From NCBI GenBank assembly GCA_963575745.1, contig CAUYUJ010000962.1, positions 7,501-50,000 on the forward strand: a stretch of 42,500 nt of DNA, written 5' to 3'. Of this stretch, positions 25,264 through 35,399 are shown piece by piece; position 1 is the first letter of the stretch; each line of letters begins with the position of its first letter. Below the pieces are notes generated by a model, which had not been told where the DNA came from, did not search any database, and saw nothing but the letters and a program-made list of their open reading frames with translations. Origin of the DNA: Prorocentrum cordatum. Lineage: Eukaryota > Sar > Dinophyceae > Prorocentrales > Prorocentraceae. Both the position numbers and the translations under genes were made by a program.

Positions 25264-26368
25264 AGTCGGGCATGTCCCTCTACAGGAGGAATAGTCGAGG
25301 ATAGTGAGAAAGTATGATATGGCGACGATTTTTCGTGCTCTTTTGATTATCCGTAAGGGCTTCGCCCCATGCCGCCGGCCCCCTGTCTCGGATAATGGGA
25401 GATGCAAAAGTTAAATCATGAGGTCTGGGCGCCGCCGTGAAGCAGTGTCGGGACCTCTTTGTTTTTCGACCCTGACCCTACAGATCTGCGGGTGCCACCG
25501 AATTTCAGAAATGTTGCAAATCCATTGTGTTTTTGCACCCTGACCCTACGGATCTGCGTGAGGGGTGCCGCCGAATTTCAGACATGTGGCAAATTCCCTC
25601 TGTTTTTGCACCCTGACCCCGCCGATCAGCGTGAGGGGTGCCGCCGAATTTCAGAAATGTGGCAAATTCCTTATGTTTTTGGACCCTGACCCTGTCGATC
25701 TGTGTGAGGGGTGCCACCGAATTTCAGAAACGTGGCAAATCCCTTTTGTTTTTTGCACCCTGACCCCGCCGATCTGCTGGAGGGGTGCCACCGAATTTTA
25801 GAAATGAGGCAAATCCTTTGGGTTTTTGCACCCTGACCCCGCCGATCTGCGTGAGGGGTGCCACCGAATTTCAAAAATGTGGCAAATCCCTTGTGCTGGA
25901 GGGGTGCCACCGAATTTCAGAAATGCAGCGAATCCTTTGGGTTTTTGCACCCTGACCCCGCCGATCTGCGTGAGGGGTGCCACCGAATTTCAGAAATATG
26001 GCAAGTCCTATATGTTTTTGGATCCTGACCCCGCCGATTTGCGTGAGGGGTGTAAATTTTTACCCACCCCAGCAATTGAGAGCACACGCTGAGGGCGTGC
26101 TAACAAGGCCCGTTTTGGGCCTCCCCCCTCGCGCGGTCGATGAAAAAGGAACAGCAAGCAGCAAGAAGCAGAACTGTAACAAGGAACAGTAAGCAGCACG
26201 AAGCAGAACTGTAACAGGGGAAACTGGAAGCTGCAAGTGGTACAGGAAACTGCGAAGCTTCGGCCTCAAGCCTGGTGGCCCCACAAGGGGGCCGGCGGAC
26301 TTTTGATTACATTTTGACTATTCTAAATTTTCTTACAAAAATCCGCCTGTAGGAGGACATGCCGGACC
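25264..26368. mobile_element. TA-flanked TIR element, copy 3 (1.1 kb), enclosing a minisatellite
   Basis: The left end AGTCGGGCATGTCCCTCTAC follows TA at 25262-25263. The right end, GTAGGAGGACATGCCGGACC, is its inverted partner with one change. The right flank is GA rather than TA. Like copy 2 it encloses a tandem array (25485-26050). An alternative is two truncated copies that happen to bracket the array. Confidence 0.5.
25485..26050. repeat. Minisatellite, 8 units of about 73 bp
   Basis: The marker AATTTCAGAA (or a variant) recurs at 25501, 25574, 25647, 25720, 25794, 25867, 25912 and 25986. One unit is shortened to 45 bp. Each unit carries CCCTGACCCCGCCGATCTGC and GAGGGGTGCCACCG. Open frames are due to the periodicity. 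Confidence 0.9.
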
Positions 26369-26404
26369 GAAGCATAGGCTCAGGGGGGAATGCATCGACC
26401 CCTG

Positions 26405-26576
26405 CAGTCGAAACCGATAACTAGGATGGATAATCTTCCCAAGGTCACCCTTGCATCCTTGACTCTTCGGTTTATCCTTAACCACTTTCGATGGCCAACC
26501 CCTCTCGAACAGCTTCGACATGCGCGTCCAAGGGGCTTGCATCCTTATCGCGCATCCTTATTATCAGTTTTGATTG
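26405..26576. mobile_element. CAGTC-type MITE, copy 1
   Basis: The left end CAGTCGAAACCGATAACTAG and the right end ATTATCAGTTTTGATTG are inverted repeats. The right flank is TA and the left TG. The interior contains repeated GCATCCTT units. TA flanks and CAGT ends are typical of Tc1/mariner-type elements. Confidence 0.65.
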
Positions 26577-26584
26577 TAGCCGCC

Positions 26585-27200
26585 CTGTGGGCCTCCTGGG
26601 AGGCCTTCGTCGCCACCGCTGGACTCGCCTCGAAATTCTGGCCAGGACGCACCGCGGGAGAGGTTCTGTGAGTAGCGGTATCGGTATTCGGTTTCCCCAA
26701 CTTCGATTCTTCCGATTCGATTCGATTCGATTTCGATGGCTTCCAATTCCGATTGGATTCGGCTTCGGATTCCGATTCGGATTCCGATTTCTCAATGGAG
26801 ACCTTACCCGATTTCCGCCGATCCGATTCTTTATGATGGCCAACCCGACTTATCGATTCGATTCTGGGTTCTCCTGGCCGCATGCTCCCAGGGACAGCGT
26901 CAGGGGGGGGTGCTCGGGTGGGGGGAGGGGAACGTATCGACCGCGCATCGCACATTGATCGACCCCTACAGTCGAAGCCGACGGTAAGGATGAATCACCT
27001 TCCCAAGGGTACCCTTGCATCCTTGCCTCTTCGGTCCATCCTTAACCACTTTCGATGGCCAGCCCCTCTCGTACAGCTTCGACATGCGCGTCCAAGGGGC
27101 TTGCATCCTTCTTCCGCATCCTTGCTATTGGGGGCCTGGTAGCCTAACCCGCCCAGGCACGTGCGGACTTGCTGTCGGGGGCCTATCGCCGATCTGTCGG
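26585..27200. repeat. Segmental duplication, copy 1 (partner 29845-30520)
   Basis: Blocks in the same order in both copies: GGCCTTCGTCGCCACCGCTG; CTCGAAATTCTGGCCAGG; a GATTC-rich tract; TTCTTTATGAT; CTTATCGATTCGATTCTGGG; a CAGTC-type MITE; and GGGGGCC followed by TCGCCGAT palindromes. Pieces of the first block recur at 39270-39360. No coding function is evident. Confidence 0.7.
26969..27128. mobile_element. CAGTC-type MITE, copy 2 (right end lost)
   Basis: Begins CAGTCGAAGCCGACGGTAAG after TA and follows copy 1 closely, but the expected TTTTGACTG right end is missing; homology stops near GCATCCTTGCTATTG. Confidence 0.55.
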
Positions 27201-27639
27201 CGATGCATCGCCCACTCCAGCTCGATGTTCCCCCCCTCTGAGCCGGTCCCCTCCGGTCGTTCCCACTCAGGGACGGGGGGGGTGGGCGTGGAAATCAGGA
27301 CCGCCGCTTCTGGCATCGATTATCATGTGGAAGGCCAGCAGCGCAGGGGCTCGGAGCAACACGTGACGCACGGTTAGACTAGATGCGCCGCAGGACCGAG
27401 ATGAGTTCCCGCCCAGCATTGCTGGCGCACACAAGCGAGTGGGTGGGAAGAGGGGGATCGGTCTTCTACGCAGGCAGGGGACTTCTCAGAAACCATCCCG
27501 CCTTCTGAGACGCCTCCTTAGAAGGCCGCTCTCCTCGCGCCCGCCCCTTGTGTGCGCGCCGCCAACTGCAGGAGTCGGAGTGATGGATCCACGGTGGGTT
27601 CATGCGGCGACGGCGCGCCGGCGACTCTCCGGCGAAGGC

Positions 27640-27729
27640 GTTCAAGGTTGAACTCCGCATGATAGAGCAACGCGGAAGCACTGAGAGGCAGTGTCACGCA
27701 ACAGGACCCGACGGAGTTCAACCCTGAAC
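27640..27729. repeat. 18-bp inverted repeat (GTTCAAGGTTGAACTCCG)
   Basis: GTTCAAGGTTGAACTCCG at 27640-27657 faces CGGAGTTCAACCCTGAAC at 27712-27729, with one mismatch and a 54-bp loop. A third related string, GGTTCAAGGTTGAGCG, follows at about 27747. It may be the remains of a small inverted-repeat element. Confidence 0.55.
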
Positions 27730-27972
27730 GATCGGGGCCGGGATCGGTTCAAGGTTGAGCGATCGACGCGGTGGCAAAAACCTTTGCGAACGCGCCGACG
27801 CCGCGCGAACCTACCGTAGGCCACCCATGGGGGGGCGAGCATGCCTGCGCTTGGCGCATCACTGCCTGGGGTGCCGAGGCGCCCTCCTCCAGGGTGCCGC
27901 GCGCGACCGAGGGCGCGCAGACCACCGCGCTTCGCGCGCACCTCGGGGCGCGACCCGCGCAGTGAAGTGGAA

Positions 27973-28045
27973 GCCGGGCCCGTCCCTCTACAGGAGGAAT
28001 GTTCAAGCACAGTCAAAAAATAGCACGGGGACGATTTTCTGATCT
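27973..28045. mobile_element. TA-flanked TIR family, solitary left end
   Basis: GCCGGGCCCGTCCCTCTACAGG matches the left ends of the other family copies, and the following 50 bp share CAAAAAATAGCACGGGGACG with the copies at 1284 and 30675. No right end is found nearby. Left flank is GA. Confidence 0.45.
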
Positions 28046-28406
28046 CCTTGCGGTTGTGGGGATTTCCGGGGGATTTCGTCCAGATTTCGTCGGACTCCGT
28101 CGACATTTGGACGGAATTCTCGGACGAACGAGGTAAAAGTGTTGGTCGTTGGGACGTTGCTCAGGACATGCGGCCGGAGTCACGTTAATGCCAGGGCCGC
28201 GGAGGTCCACCCGCTCCCAGGAAGACTCACCCGAGGGCCGAACCCCAGACTTTCGAGGGCGCCAGATGTCCGAGGTAAGCCCCTGAGGAGTCTCAGACAA
28301 ACGTGAACCCGACCCTAGCAAGATTTCCGCGCCCAAGGCGCGCGTAGGAACGCACCCCGAACGAGGCCCAAACAGTGGCCCAACGCCCCCCTTAAAACAA
28401 GACCCT

Positions 28407-28441
28407 GGAGGGTCCGGGGGCTTTAAGCCCCCGGACCCTCC
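28407..28441. repeat. Perfect 17-bp hairpin in GC-rich sequence
   Basis: GGAGGGTCCGGGGGCTT is followed after a single T by its exact reverse complement. The pairing extends outward for about 6 further imperfect base pairs (GACCCT against GGGGTC). It could form a very stable stem in RNA or a cruciform in DNA. No neighbouring gene explains it. Confidence 0.8.
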
Positions 28442-28612
28442 GGGGTCCCGTGCCCGTGCCGCTCCAGCCGCTGCGGGCCCCGTGCAGCCGGGGCGCCGGG
28501 AGGGGGGAAAGGGTACCCCGCAGCACGCGCGGGGCTCAATGCGCAGCGCTCGCGCCACGGCCGCTGCAGCTGCGCGGTGGCGCATCGCCGGCGGCCCCCC
28601 CCCAGCTCTGAC

Positions 28613-28800
28613 AGGAGAAGGCACAGCAGGAACACAGACGTTCGGAGCCCCGCGCGGAGTTTTCGCGTCGGCGCTCGGCTGCCCCCCTGGTCAGTGCCTC
28701 TGGCGCCGCCACCGGCGCGCTGGGGGGGGGGGCCCAGCGCGGATCCAAGGAATCGGTGCGGAGCTCCGAAGGTCGATGCTCGTGCATGCCTTTCTCCTCC
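28613..28800. mobile_element. Introner-like inverted-repeat element, copy 3
   Basis: Starts AGGAGAAGGCA and ends GCATGCCTTTCTCCTCC. Inside are CCGCGCGGAG on the left and its counterpart in TGCGGAGCTCCG on the right. The ends match those of the dioxygenase intron at 33601-33799. I cannot tell whether it interrupts a gene here. Confidence 0.55.
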
Positions 28801-28879
28801 CGAGCTCCAGGCGCAAAGCCGGGCGGCGTGGGCGTGCGGGCCTCCGGTGCGGGTCGGCGCGCCCGCGCCAGAGAGCCAG

Positions 28880-29112
28880 GGGCAACGAAAGGGGGGGGGG
28901 ATAGGCACCAGGGGGGGGGATAGGCACCAGGGGGGGTTATGGGCACAGGGGGGAATTAGGCAGCGAAAGGGGGGGAGGGGGGTGGGCAGCGAAGGGGGAA
29001 GGGGTAGGGGGGGGGGTAGGCACAGGGGGGCGGGTGCCTCGTCCCGCCCCCGCAAATCGCCCATCCGTCGCCGAGACCGGCTCGATCGCCCCCCCCCCCC
29101 CCCCCCCCCCGG
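28880..29112. repeat. G-run minisatellite and poly-C run
   Basis: Units of GATAGGCACCAGGGGGGG recur, with runs of seven to nine G, then a run of about 22 C near 29089-29110. The G runs could form quadruplexes. No gene. Confidence 0.8.
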
Positions 29113-29844
29113 GGCGCATGTGGTTCCAAGAGGGTCCCCAGGGAAAGGTGCTTTTGGGACGGGCGATGCCGACTTCTCAAGTCCGCTCGGCTTCGCCCAC
29201 GAGGCTGCCGCTCTGCGATGTTTCACTCGCACCCGTCGAGGCCTCAAAGTCAGCGCCGCGGTCTCAGAAGTCCCTTCCGCTGGCGTCCCTTCAGGAAACG
29301 TATCATTTAATTACCATCAGGGGCCCGTCGCCGATGTGTCGGCGACGTGTCGCCGACTCCAGGCCGATGCTTCCCACCCTATTCGGCGACTGCAGAGGGT
29401 GTGGTTACGCCGGGGTGTGGTTTGCGATGGGCGCCGTTGAGGCCTGTGCGGCACGACACTGTCCTCGTCGGGCGTCTTCAGGGTGCGGCGGAGAGCTCTT
29501 TCGAGGTCCCCGCCCGCCCCCCAGGGTGCCCCCCCAGGGCGCCGATTGCGATTGCAGACCACACCCTTCGGAGTCGCCGACCTATGCCAGTCCCCTCTCT
29601 CGTTCCCCCCCGAGGCAGCAGAATTCGCCCTCGCGGAGGCACAGCCCTCGGCGCGAGAGGTCGCTCGCGGGGCGGCGGGCGCGAAGCGCGGCAGCACAGA
29701 CTCCCCCGGACTGTTCATTGCCGTTGCCGTGCTCCGCTGCCAGTCCTCCTCGGAGGAGCAGGAAAAAGCTCGCCCGCGCTGGGCTCTTTCTTTGCTCAGA
29801 GGAGGGGGAGGTGCCCATGCCGCTACCCTTCCTGCGTCTTCGCC

Positions 29845-30520
29845 TCTGTGGCCCTCCTGGGAGGCCTTCGTCGCCACCGCTGGACTCGCCTCGAAATTCT
29901 GGCCAGGGCGCACCGCGGGAGAGGTCCTGGGAGTAGCGGTGTCGGTACCTTTTGGTTTCCCCAATTTCGCTTCTTCGGATCCGATTCGATTCGATTTCGA
30001 TGGCTTCCGATTCCGATTGGATTCGGCCTCGGATTCCGATTCGGATTTCGATTCGGATTCCGATTTCTCTATCGAGACCTTACCCGATTTCCGCCGATCC
30101 GATTCTTTATGATAGCCTACCCGACTTATCGATTCGATTCTGGGTTCTCCTGCCCGCATGCTCCCAGGGGCAGCGTCAGGGGGCGGCGTGCTCGTGTGTG
30201 TGTGTGTGTGTGTGGGGAACGCATCGACCCCGCATCGCACATTGAACGACCACTACAGTCGAAACCGATGGTAGGGATGGGTAACCCTCCCCAGGGCACC
30301 CTGGCATCCTTGCCTCTTCGGTCCATCCTGCACCTTCGACGGCCAGCCCCTCTCGAAAGCCTCGCGCCCAAGGGGCTCGCGTCCTTGTCGCGCATTCTCC
30401 CTATCAGTTTTGGCTGTCACCGCCCATCCATCGTCGATGGGCAGGCCGGCAGCCCAGCCCGCCCCGGGCACGTGCGGAGCCGCTGTCGGGGGCCGTCGCC
30501 GATGCATCGCCGATCCATCG
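29845..30520. repeat. Segmental duplication, copy 2 (partner 26585-27200)
   Basis: Same block order as copy 1, with a longer GATTC-rich tract, a (GT)n run near 30197-30213 and an intact CAGTC-type MITE at 30256-30416. Surrounding unique sequence differs, so the unit itself was duplicated. Confidence 0.7.
30256..30416. mobile_element. CAGTC-type MITE, copy 3
   Basis: Left end CAGTCGAAACCGATGG after TA; right end ATCAGTTTTGGCTG followed by TC. It is closest to copy 1. Confidence 0.65.
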
Positions 30521-30674
30521 GCGAGGCATCGCCGACTCCAGCTCCATGTCCCCCCCCCCCCTCGGAGCCGCTAGCCCCCTGACGTTCCCCACTCGAGGCC
30601 CACCTCCCCTCCCTCCACGTCTCCTTTACCTCGCTTCTCCACCTCCAGCCTCTTCCTCACTCCATCCACCCTTA

Positions 30675-30808
30675 CGTCGGGCCTGTCCCTCCACAGGGGA
30701 ATATTCAAAAATAGAAGAAAAACAGCCTGGGGACAATTCTTTAAGCATGTTTTGGGGTATTTTTGTTTTTTTCGTGCAAAATCGGCCTGTAGGGGGACAG
30801 GCCCGACT
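30675..30808. mobile_element. TA-flanked TIR element, copy 4 (134 bp, compact)
   Basis: Left end CGTCGGGCCTGTCCCTCCAC after TA (30673-30674); right end GTAGGGGGACAGGCCCGACT followed by TG. The interior has CAGCCTGGGGACAATTC and a T-rich stretch. This is the shortest complete copy and shows what the family looks like without a minisatellite. Confidence 0.75.
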
Positions 30809-31280
30809 TGACTCTACCCTCTCCCTCCTCTACTCCTCCCCGGCCCCCCGCCCGTCTCCCCCTCTTCGGGCCTCGGCGGGTGTCGGGTAGCAGACCCAGG
30901 GCTCCCATCACCCCGCCACGGGTGGTAATGGTCATCAGTGATTTCGCTGAAGGATTTATTGGGCACGTGAGTGTAGTCAGCATGCGGGCTGCTCCCGAAA
31001 TGGTCTGCAGTCCAGATTCGGAGCAGGATGCGGCCCGATTGCAACCGTCCTCTCATGTTTTCTGTCGATGGTGCTGGGCGTCTGACTTGCCTCTAATTCC
31101 TCCAGAAGCGTTCAGGCTTGGGGTGAGCGTGCGCGAGAGGTGCTGGTGGGCCGTCAGGAGGAGCGTGGGCCCTCTGTTGCAGAGGCCTCCACCCACATTC
31201 GCCAGGGCCTTCCAGCGAATATCGGCTTCAGTCTCAGGCCAGCCTTTTGGAGAGGGGGAAGGAAATAAGAGGGGGAGACC
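30809..31280. other. No gene recognised
   Basis: Ordinary-looking sequence with no strong simple repeat. I see no family motif in any frame. It may be intron or untranslated sequence of the candidate exons that follow. Confidence 0.3.
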
Positions 31281-31289
31281 GCGGGGCAT

Positions 31290-32170
31290 CAGATGAAATC
31301 AAGTTGCACGTTCTTCAATTCAGTGTCCCTGCAGCTCCACGGGATCACCGGCGTCAACTCTGGAAAGAAGTGCGGCATCTCCAAAGTATGAAGCTTGAAC
31401 TGTGGCTTGGATAGGCACGTTGTGGACACTTCATGCAGATCCCTCGAGATGACCAGCCCCGCACAATACAACCTCCTTCCGCCGCAAGACAATTGTATCC
31501 TCTCTCATTTACTCTCCTTCTCCTCGCCCCCCGCAGGAGCCAGATCAAAGGATACCTACCCCGAGAGCTGCACTGGACAAGCATGCCAAGCAATACTTTC
31601 CGATTGAGCTTCGGCCGCCTGGTGATCTCAGTTTGCGTTGCGCTTCACCGTGACGTCGCGCGCATTCTCAGACCTCTTCCCTCCTTCTTCTTCTTCTTCT
31701 TCTTCTTTCCTCCTTTTGACCTTTCGTCAGAGGAGTTGGCCTACCTGTATTCATGCATCGCTGATGTCATTCAGCTGGCGACAAGCTTGGTTTCGAAATC
31801 AGTATATCGGTGTTCTCTCACCCTTCCCATCCTCCCCTCCTCCCTTTTCTCCCCCAACCTCTGGCCCATCACCCCCCTCACTCCTCCTTTCCCTTCCGTC
31901 CTCCTCCCTAGGCTCCTCTACCTCCTCCCGCCTCCCTTCCGTTTCCCTCCCCCTTCTCTTTCCCCATTTGATGCCAGTCACAGCTCGTGCTGCGGTGGCG
32001 GGCCGAGTATTACCTCACGTTCTGCCACCGTCGTGGCCCTTATGCTGCAGCGGATATCCGCAACTTCTGTTGGCAGTGCCCTGGGTTGGCACGCGGCAGA
32101 CAGGATGATCTCTCGTGTGCTGGGCGCGGCCTGTATCCCACGAGGGGCAGGGCGGGCCCGCTTCGGGCAG
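31290..32170 (+). other. Candidate exons of an unidentified host gene
   Basis: Three places show a pyrimidine tract ending in AG followed by open sequence: CCCCCCGCAG before 31531 (EPDQRIPTPRAALDKHAKQY follows), CTTTCGTCAG before 31731 (EELAYLYSCIADVIQLATSL), and TTTGATGCCAG near 31977. The pyrimidine tracts (CTT/CCT runs near 31680-31720 and 31830-31970) lie upstream of each acceptor, on the plus strand. The peptide pieces are not recognised and need not belong to one protein. Confidence 0.25.
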
Positions 32171-32394
32171 TGGTGGAGGTCCACACCCAGAGGTTCCAGG
32201 CTGAGATGGAAGCCAGCACATCACCACCCACTAAACCACCCCAGCCCAAGCCGAAGGCCTCACTCTGCCCTCCATCTCCAGTGGGTGGGGGGGGGGGTCG
32301 GGGGACATTGAACAACACATGGAACCCGTACCCCCCGCCAACCCGAAACTCGGGTCAAATTCGGGTCTTCAGGTTGGGTTGGGGTGGTCTGGTA

Positions 32395-32566
32395 CAGTCA
32401 ACGCGCCTAGTAAGGACGCGTGCCTTCATCTAGGGTACCCTTGAGTCCTTGACTCTGCGGCCCGTCCTTCGCCGTTTTCACTGGCCGCCCCCCGCCCCAA
32501 AAATCCAACTTCGGCCTCCAAGGGTCTTGCGTCCTTACCTCCCGTCCTTAATAAACGTTTTGACTG
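32395..32566. mobile_element. CAGTC-type MITE, copy 4, with TA on both sides
   Basis: CAGTCAACGCG at the left and CGTTTTGACTG at the right, directly flanked by TA on both sides. Repeated GTCCTT units fill the interior, as in the other copies. A Tc1/mariner-type origin is likely. Confidence 0.75.
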
Positions 32567-32711
32567 TAGGTAGGCAGCACAGCGCATTGAGTGCTGCAGT
32601 CGCTGCTGTGCTGTCGCGCGCGAGAGATGCTCACTGCCTGCGGGGCGCAGGCTGCGCGCCCCCGCCGCTGTGCTGCCCGTGGGCGTCAGCTCTGGGCAGC
32701 GTCGCCCCCTG

Positions 32712-32835
32712 CTCGTCGTCCTCCTCCTCCTCCTCCTCGTCCTTCTTTTCCTCCTCCTCCTCATCGTCCTCCTCCTCCTCCTCCTCCTCCTCCTGTCCTT
32801 CCTTGTCCTTCTCCTCCTCGACCCACCTCCTCCCT
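32712..32835. repeat. (TCC)n tract
   Basis: TCC/TCCTCG units on the plus strand just upstream of the first recognisable dioxygenase exon, suited to be part of a long polypyrimidine tract before the splice acceptor at 32881. Confidence 0.9.
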
Positions 32836-32881
32836 CTGCCCCCCCTCCTCACCTCATCCTCGCCCTCTCGCCCCTCCCCAG

Positions 32882-33048
32882 CCCGAGGCGCACCAAACCC
32901 GCGGCGTGGTCACCGTGCTGATCGACCCGGAGAGCTCGCACCCGGGCGCTGGCAGCTGCGTCGTCGACGGCGCGTACAGCGAGCAGTTCCTGCGGCGCCT
33001 GGAGGCGCTGTTCGAGCGCCTCCCTGCGTCCGAGCCGACCAAGGACTC
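32882..33048 (+). CDS. 2-oxoglutarate/Fe(II) dioxygenase, exon A
   Basis: The acceptor CCCCTCCCCAG ends at 32881. The exon encodes PEAHQTRGVVTVLIDPES and, further on, SCVVDGAYSEQFLRRLEALF. The pattern (a short strand, then a helix with bulky residues) fits the N-terminal part of prolyl-4-hydroxylase-type dioxygenases, just before the catalytic core encoded by exon B. The exon ends near AAGGACTCC; a similar string, AGGACAGTCC, marks the start of exon B. Earlier exons are not identified. Confidence 0.5.
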
Positions 33049-33377
33049 CGAGAAGAAGAACACGCCTAGACCGAGAAAAAAAGTCTCCTGGCGATAACGG
33101 GCGTGACCCAGGGGCGAGGGGGCCCGCTACGTCACGATTCGCGCTGGCGCCGTCTGGGAACATTCAGGAATGGCTATTTCCGACGCGGCGCGGTGACGAA
33201 TCGTGACGTGACAAGGGGGGGGGAGAGCGGGGGGTCGGGGCCGATCACGGGCGGTGTCGCGAGCATGAGAAAAAGGGCTCATGCCCCTTCGGAGGCTCTC
33301 GTCGCGGGTGGATTCGCCTCGGGACCCTTGGTCAGGGGTGCACTCCGGATCGGCATCTGTCTCCTCCCCGAGGACAG
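33049..33377. other. Intron between dioxygenase exons A and B, with internal inverted repeat
   Basis: About 330 nt. It contains GTCACGATTCG near 33132 and its inverted counterpart CGAATCGTGAC near 33197, flanking about 55 nt. The borders AGGACTCCGAG and AGGACAGTCCGAAC resemble a short duplication. The left border is not GT; AG is available at the right. This could be another introner family, different from that at 33601. Confidence 0.4.
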
Positions 33378-33600
33378 TCCGAACGCCCGCAGTTACTTCT
33401 GCGACATGGAGGGCTGGCTGCAACGCGAGCTCGCAGAGCCTCTCGGGCTGGCGGGGCCGACCAGACCGCCGGTGGAGGAGGCCATGCCGCAGGCGCGGTT
33501 CCTGCACTACCAGCGGCCCGGCGGCGCACTCCCGCCGCACGTGGACCTGGCAAGGACGGACTTCGCCGGGCGCCGCTCCACCCACACGCTGATCCTGTAC
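33378..33600 (+). CDS. 2-oxoglutarate/Fe(II) dioxygenase, exon B (HxD motif)
   Basis: Encodes ARSYFCDMEGWLQRELAEPL, then RFLHYQRPGGALPPHVDLAR and STHTLILY. HVD (33538-33546) is the metal-binding HxD of the double-stranded beta-helix, and the following strand THTLILY matches the prolyl-4-hydroxylase pattern. The enzyme would use Fe(II), 2-oxoglutarate and oxygen to hydroxylate a substrate that cannot be told from the sequence. The exon stops at TAC (33598-33600); the frame continues at 33800 after the inverted-repeat element. Confidence 0.7.
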
Positions 33601-33799
33601 TCGAGGAGGAAAAACGCCATGAACATAAACTTTTCGCGCTCCGTGCGGATTTCTTGGATGCGCGCTGGGCCCCCCTGGAGGCCCCGCGCCGCCCCTGGCG
33701 CGCTCCGCGCGCCAGGGAGGGGGGCCCAGCGCAGATCCAAGAGACCCGCGCGGAGCACCAAAAGTTTCTGCTTATGGCCTTTTGCCTTCTCCTGTGTAC
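33601..33799. mobile_element. Introner-like inverted-repeat element forming an entire intron (199 bp)
   Basis: The element starts TCGAGGAGGAAAAACGCCAT and ends in TTGCCTTCTCCTGTGTAC; the arms pair over about 60 bp around the palindromic core TGGCGCGCTCCGCGCGCC. Removing 199 nt joins LILY to LADCAEGGETVLL in the right frame. GTAC occurs at both borders (33597-33600 and 33796-33799), as a target duplication would give. The 3' border has no AG. Family members lie at 3245, 28613, 39560 and, in part, at 24295 and 41773. Confidence 0.75.
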
Positions 33800-33973
33800 C
33801 TGGCCGACTGCGCGGAGGGCGGGGAGACCGTGCTCCTGGACCGCCAGGACGACGCCCCCGACGCGGTGCTGGCGGAGGTGCGGCCCCGGCGGGGCAGGCT
33901 GCTGCTCTTCCCCCACCGGTGCCCGCACCTGGCCCGCCCGACCGTGGAGGTGCCGAAGCTGCTGCTGAGGTCG
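33800..33973 (+). CDS. 2-oxoglutarate/Fe(II) dioxygenase, exon C (distal His)
   Basis: Encodes LADCAEGGETVLLDRQDDAP, then VRPRRGRLLLFPHRCPHLAR and PTVEVPKLLLR. This is the second half of the core: GGET strand, PRRGRLLLF strand, the distal metal-binding H (codon 33926-33928) and a basic residue after it for 2-oxoglutarate. The end of the exon is not fixed. A continuation GEMFGPRP near 34577 is possible after a (GAG)n and GATCCTGCAG-repeat-filled intron, but this is weak. Confidence 0.7.
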
Positions 33974-34025
33974 CGGGCCGAAGACACATCCGTGCCCACG
34001 GCCTCGTGGGCCAGGAGGGAGGGCG

Positions 34026-34165
34026 ATGAGGAGGAGGCAAGGAGGGCGAGGAGGAGGAGGAGGAGGAGGAGGAGGAGGAGGAGGAGGAGGAGGAGGAGAC
34101 GGAGGAGGAGGAGGAGGAGACGGAGGAGGAGACGGAAGAGGAGGAAGAGGAGGAGGAGGAGGCCT
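34026..34165. repeat. (GAG)n / (GGA)n tract
   Basis: GAGGAGGAG units with a few GAC interruptions, directly after the recognisable end of the dioxygenase. Frames with poly-Arg, poly-Glu or poly-Gly are artefacts. Confidence 0.9.
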
Positions 34166-34302
34166 CTGGGCTGCGACCTCCCAGTGGACGCGGGGGCTGC
34201 GGCCCCCAGTGGACGCGGGGCGTCTTCTCTCCGGGATGCCCCGCGCGGAGCGCATCTCCATGCGACCGCGTACCCACGGGAGGGGGCCTCGGGGCTCGAG
34301 AG

Positions 34303-34525
34303 ACGGGGGTCAGTGCAAACGGGGGTCCGTCAGAGCGCCGGATCTTGCAGGATCCTGCAGGGCCAGTGTCGCACTGACCCGGGGTTGGGTGCAGGATCCT
34401 GCAGGATCTTGCAGGATCCTTCGCATTGACCCGGGTTTGGGTGCAGGATCTTGCAGGATCTTGCAGGATTCTGCAAGGCCTGACTGACCCAGGTCTGGAT
34501 TGACCCGGGTCAGAAGATCCCCGAG
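34303..34525. repeat. GATCCTGCAG repeat family, copy 2
   Basis: Begins GACGGGGGTCAGTG and ends TCAGAAGATCCCCGAG. It has two more decamer groups than copy 1. It may lie within the last intron of the dioxygenase gene. Confidence 0.75.
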
Positions 34526-34679
34526 CAGACCGCGAGGGCGTGGATGTGGATTTGCTCGCCGCTCGTCGCCAGGGGCGAGATGTTCGGCCCGCGCCCAGCG
34601 GGGCCAGCCGCGGCTGCCGCCGTCGGCGCCTACCCTGGCGGCACGATTCTGCCCGGGATATCCTGAGGGCCAGGCGCTT

Positions 34680-35390
<711 letters not shown>

Positions 35391-35399
35391 CCTGCCTTT

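Noticed and set aside
34600-34614. A retrotransposon-type hairpin outside the element (GCGGGGCCAGCCGC)
   Set aside because: The outer pair is mismatched and the surroundings are GC-rich, so chance is likely.
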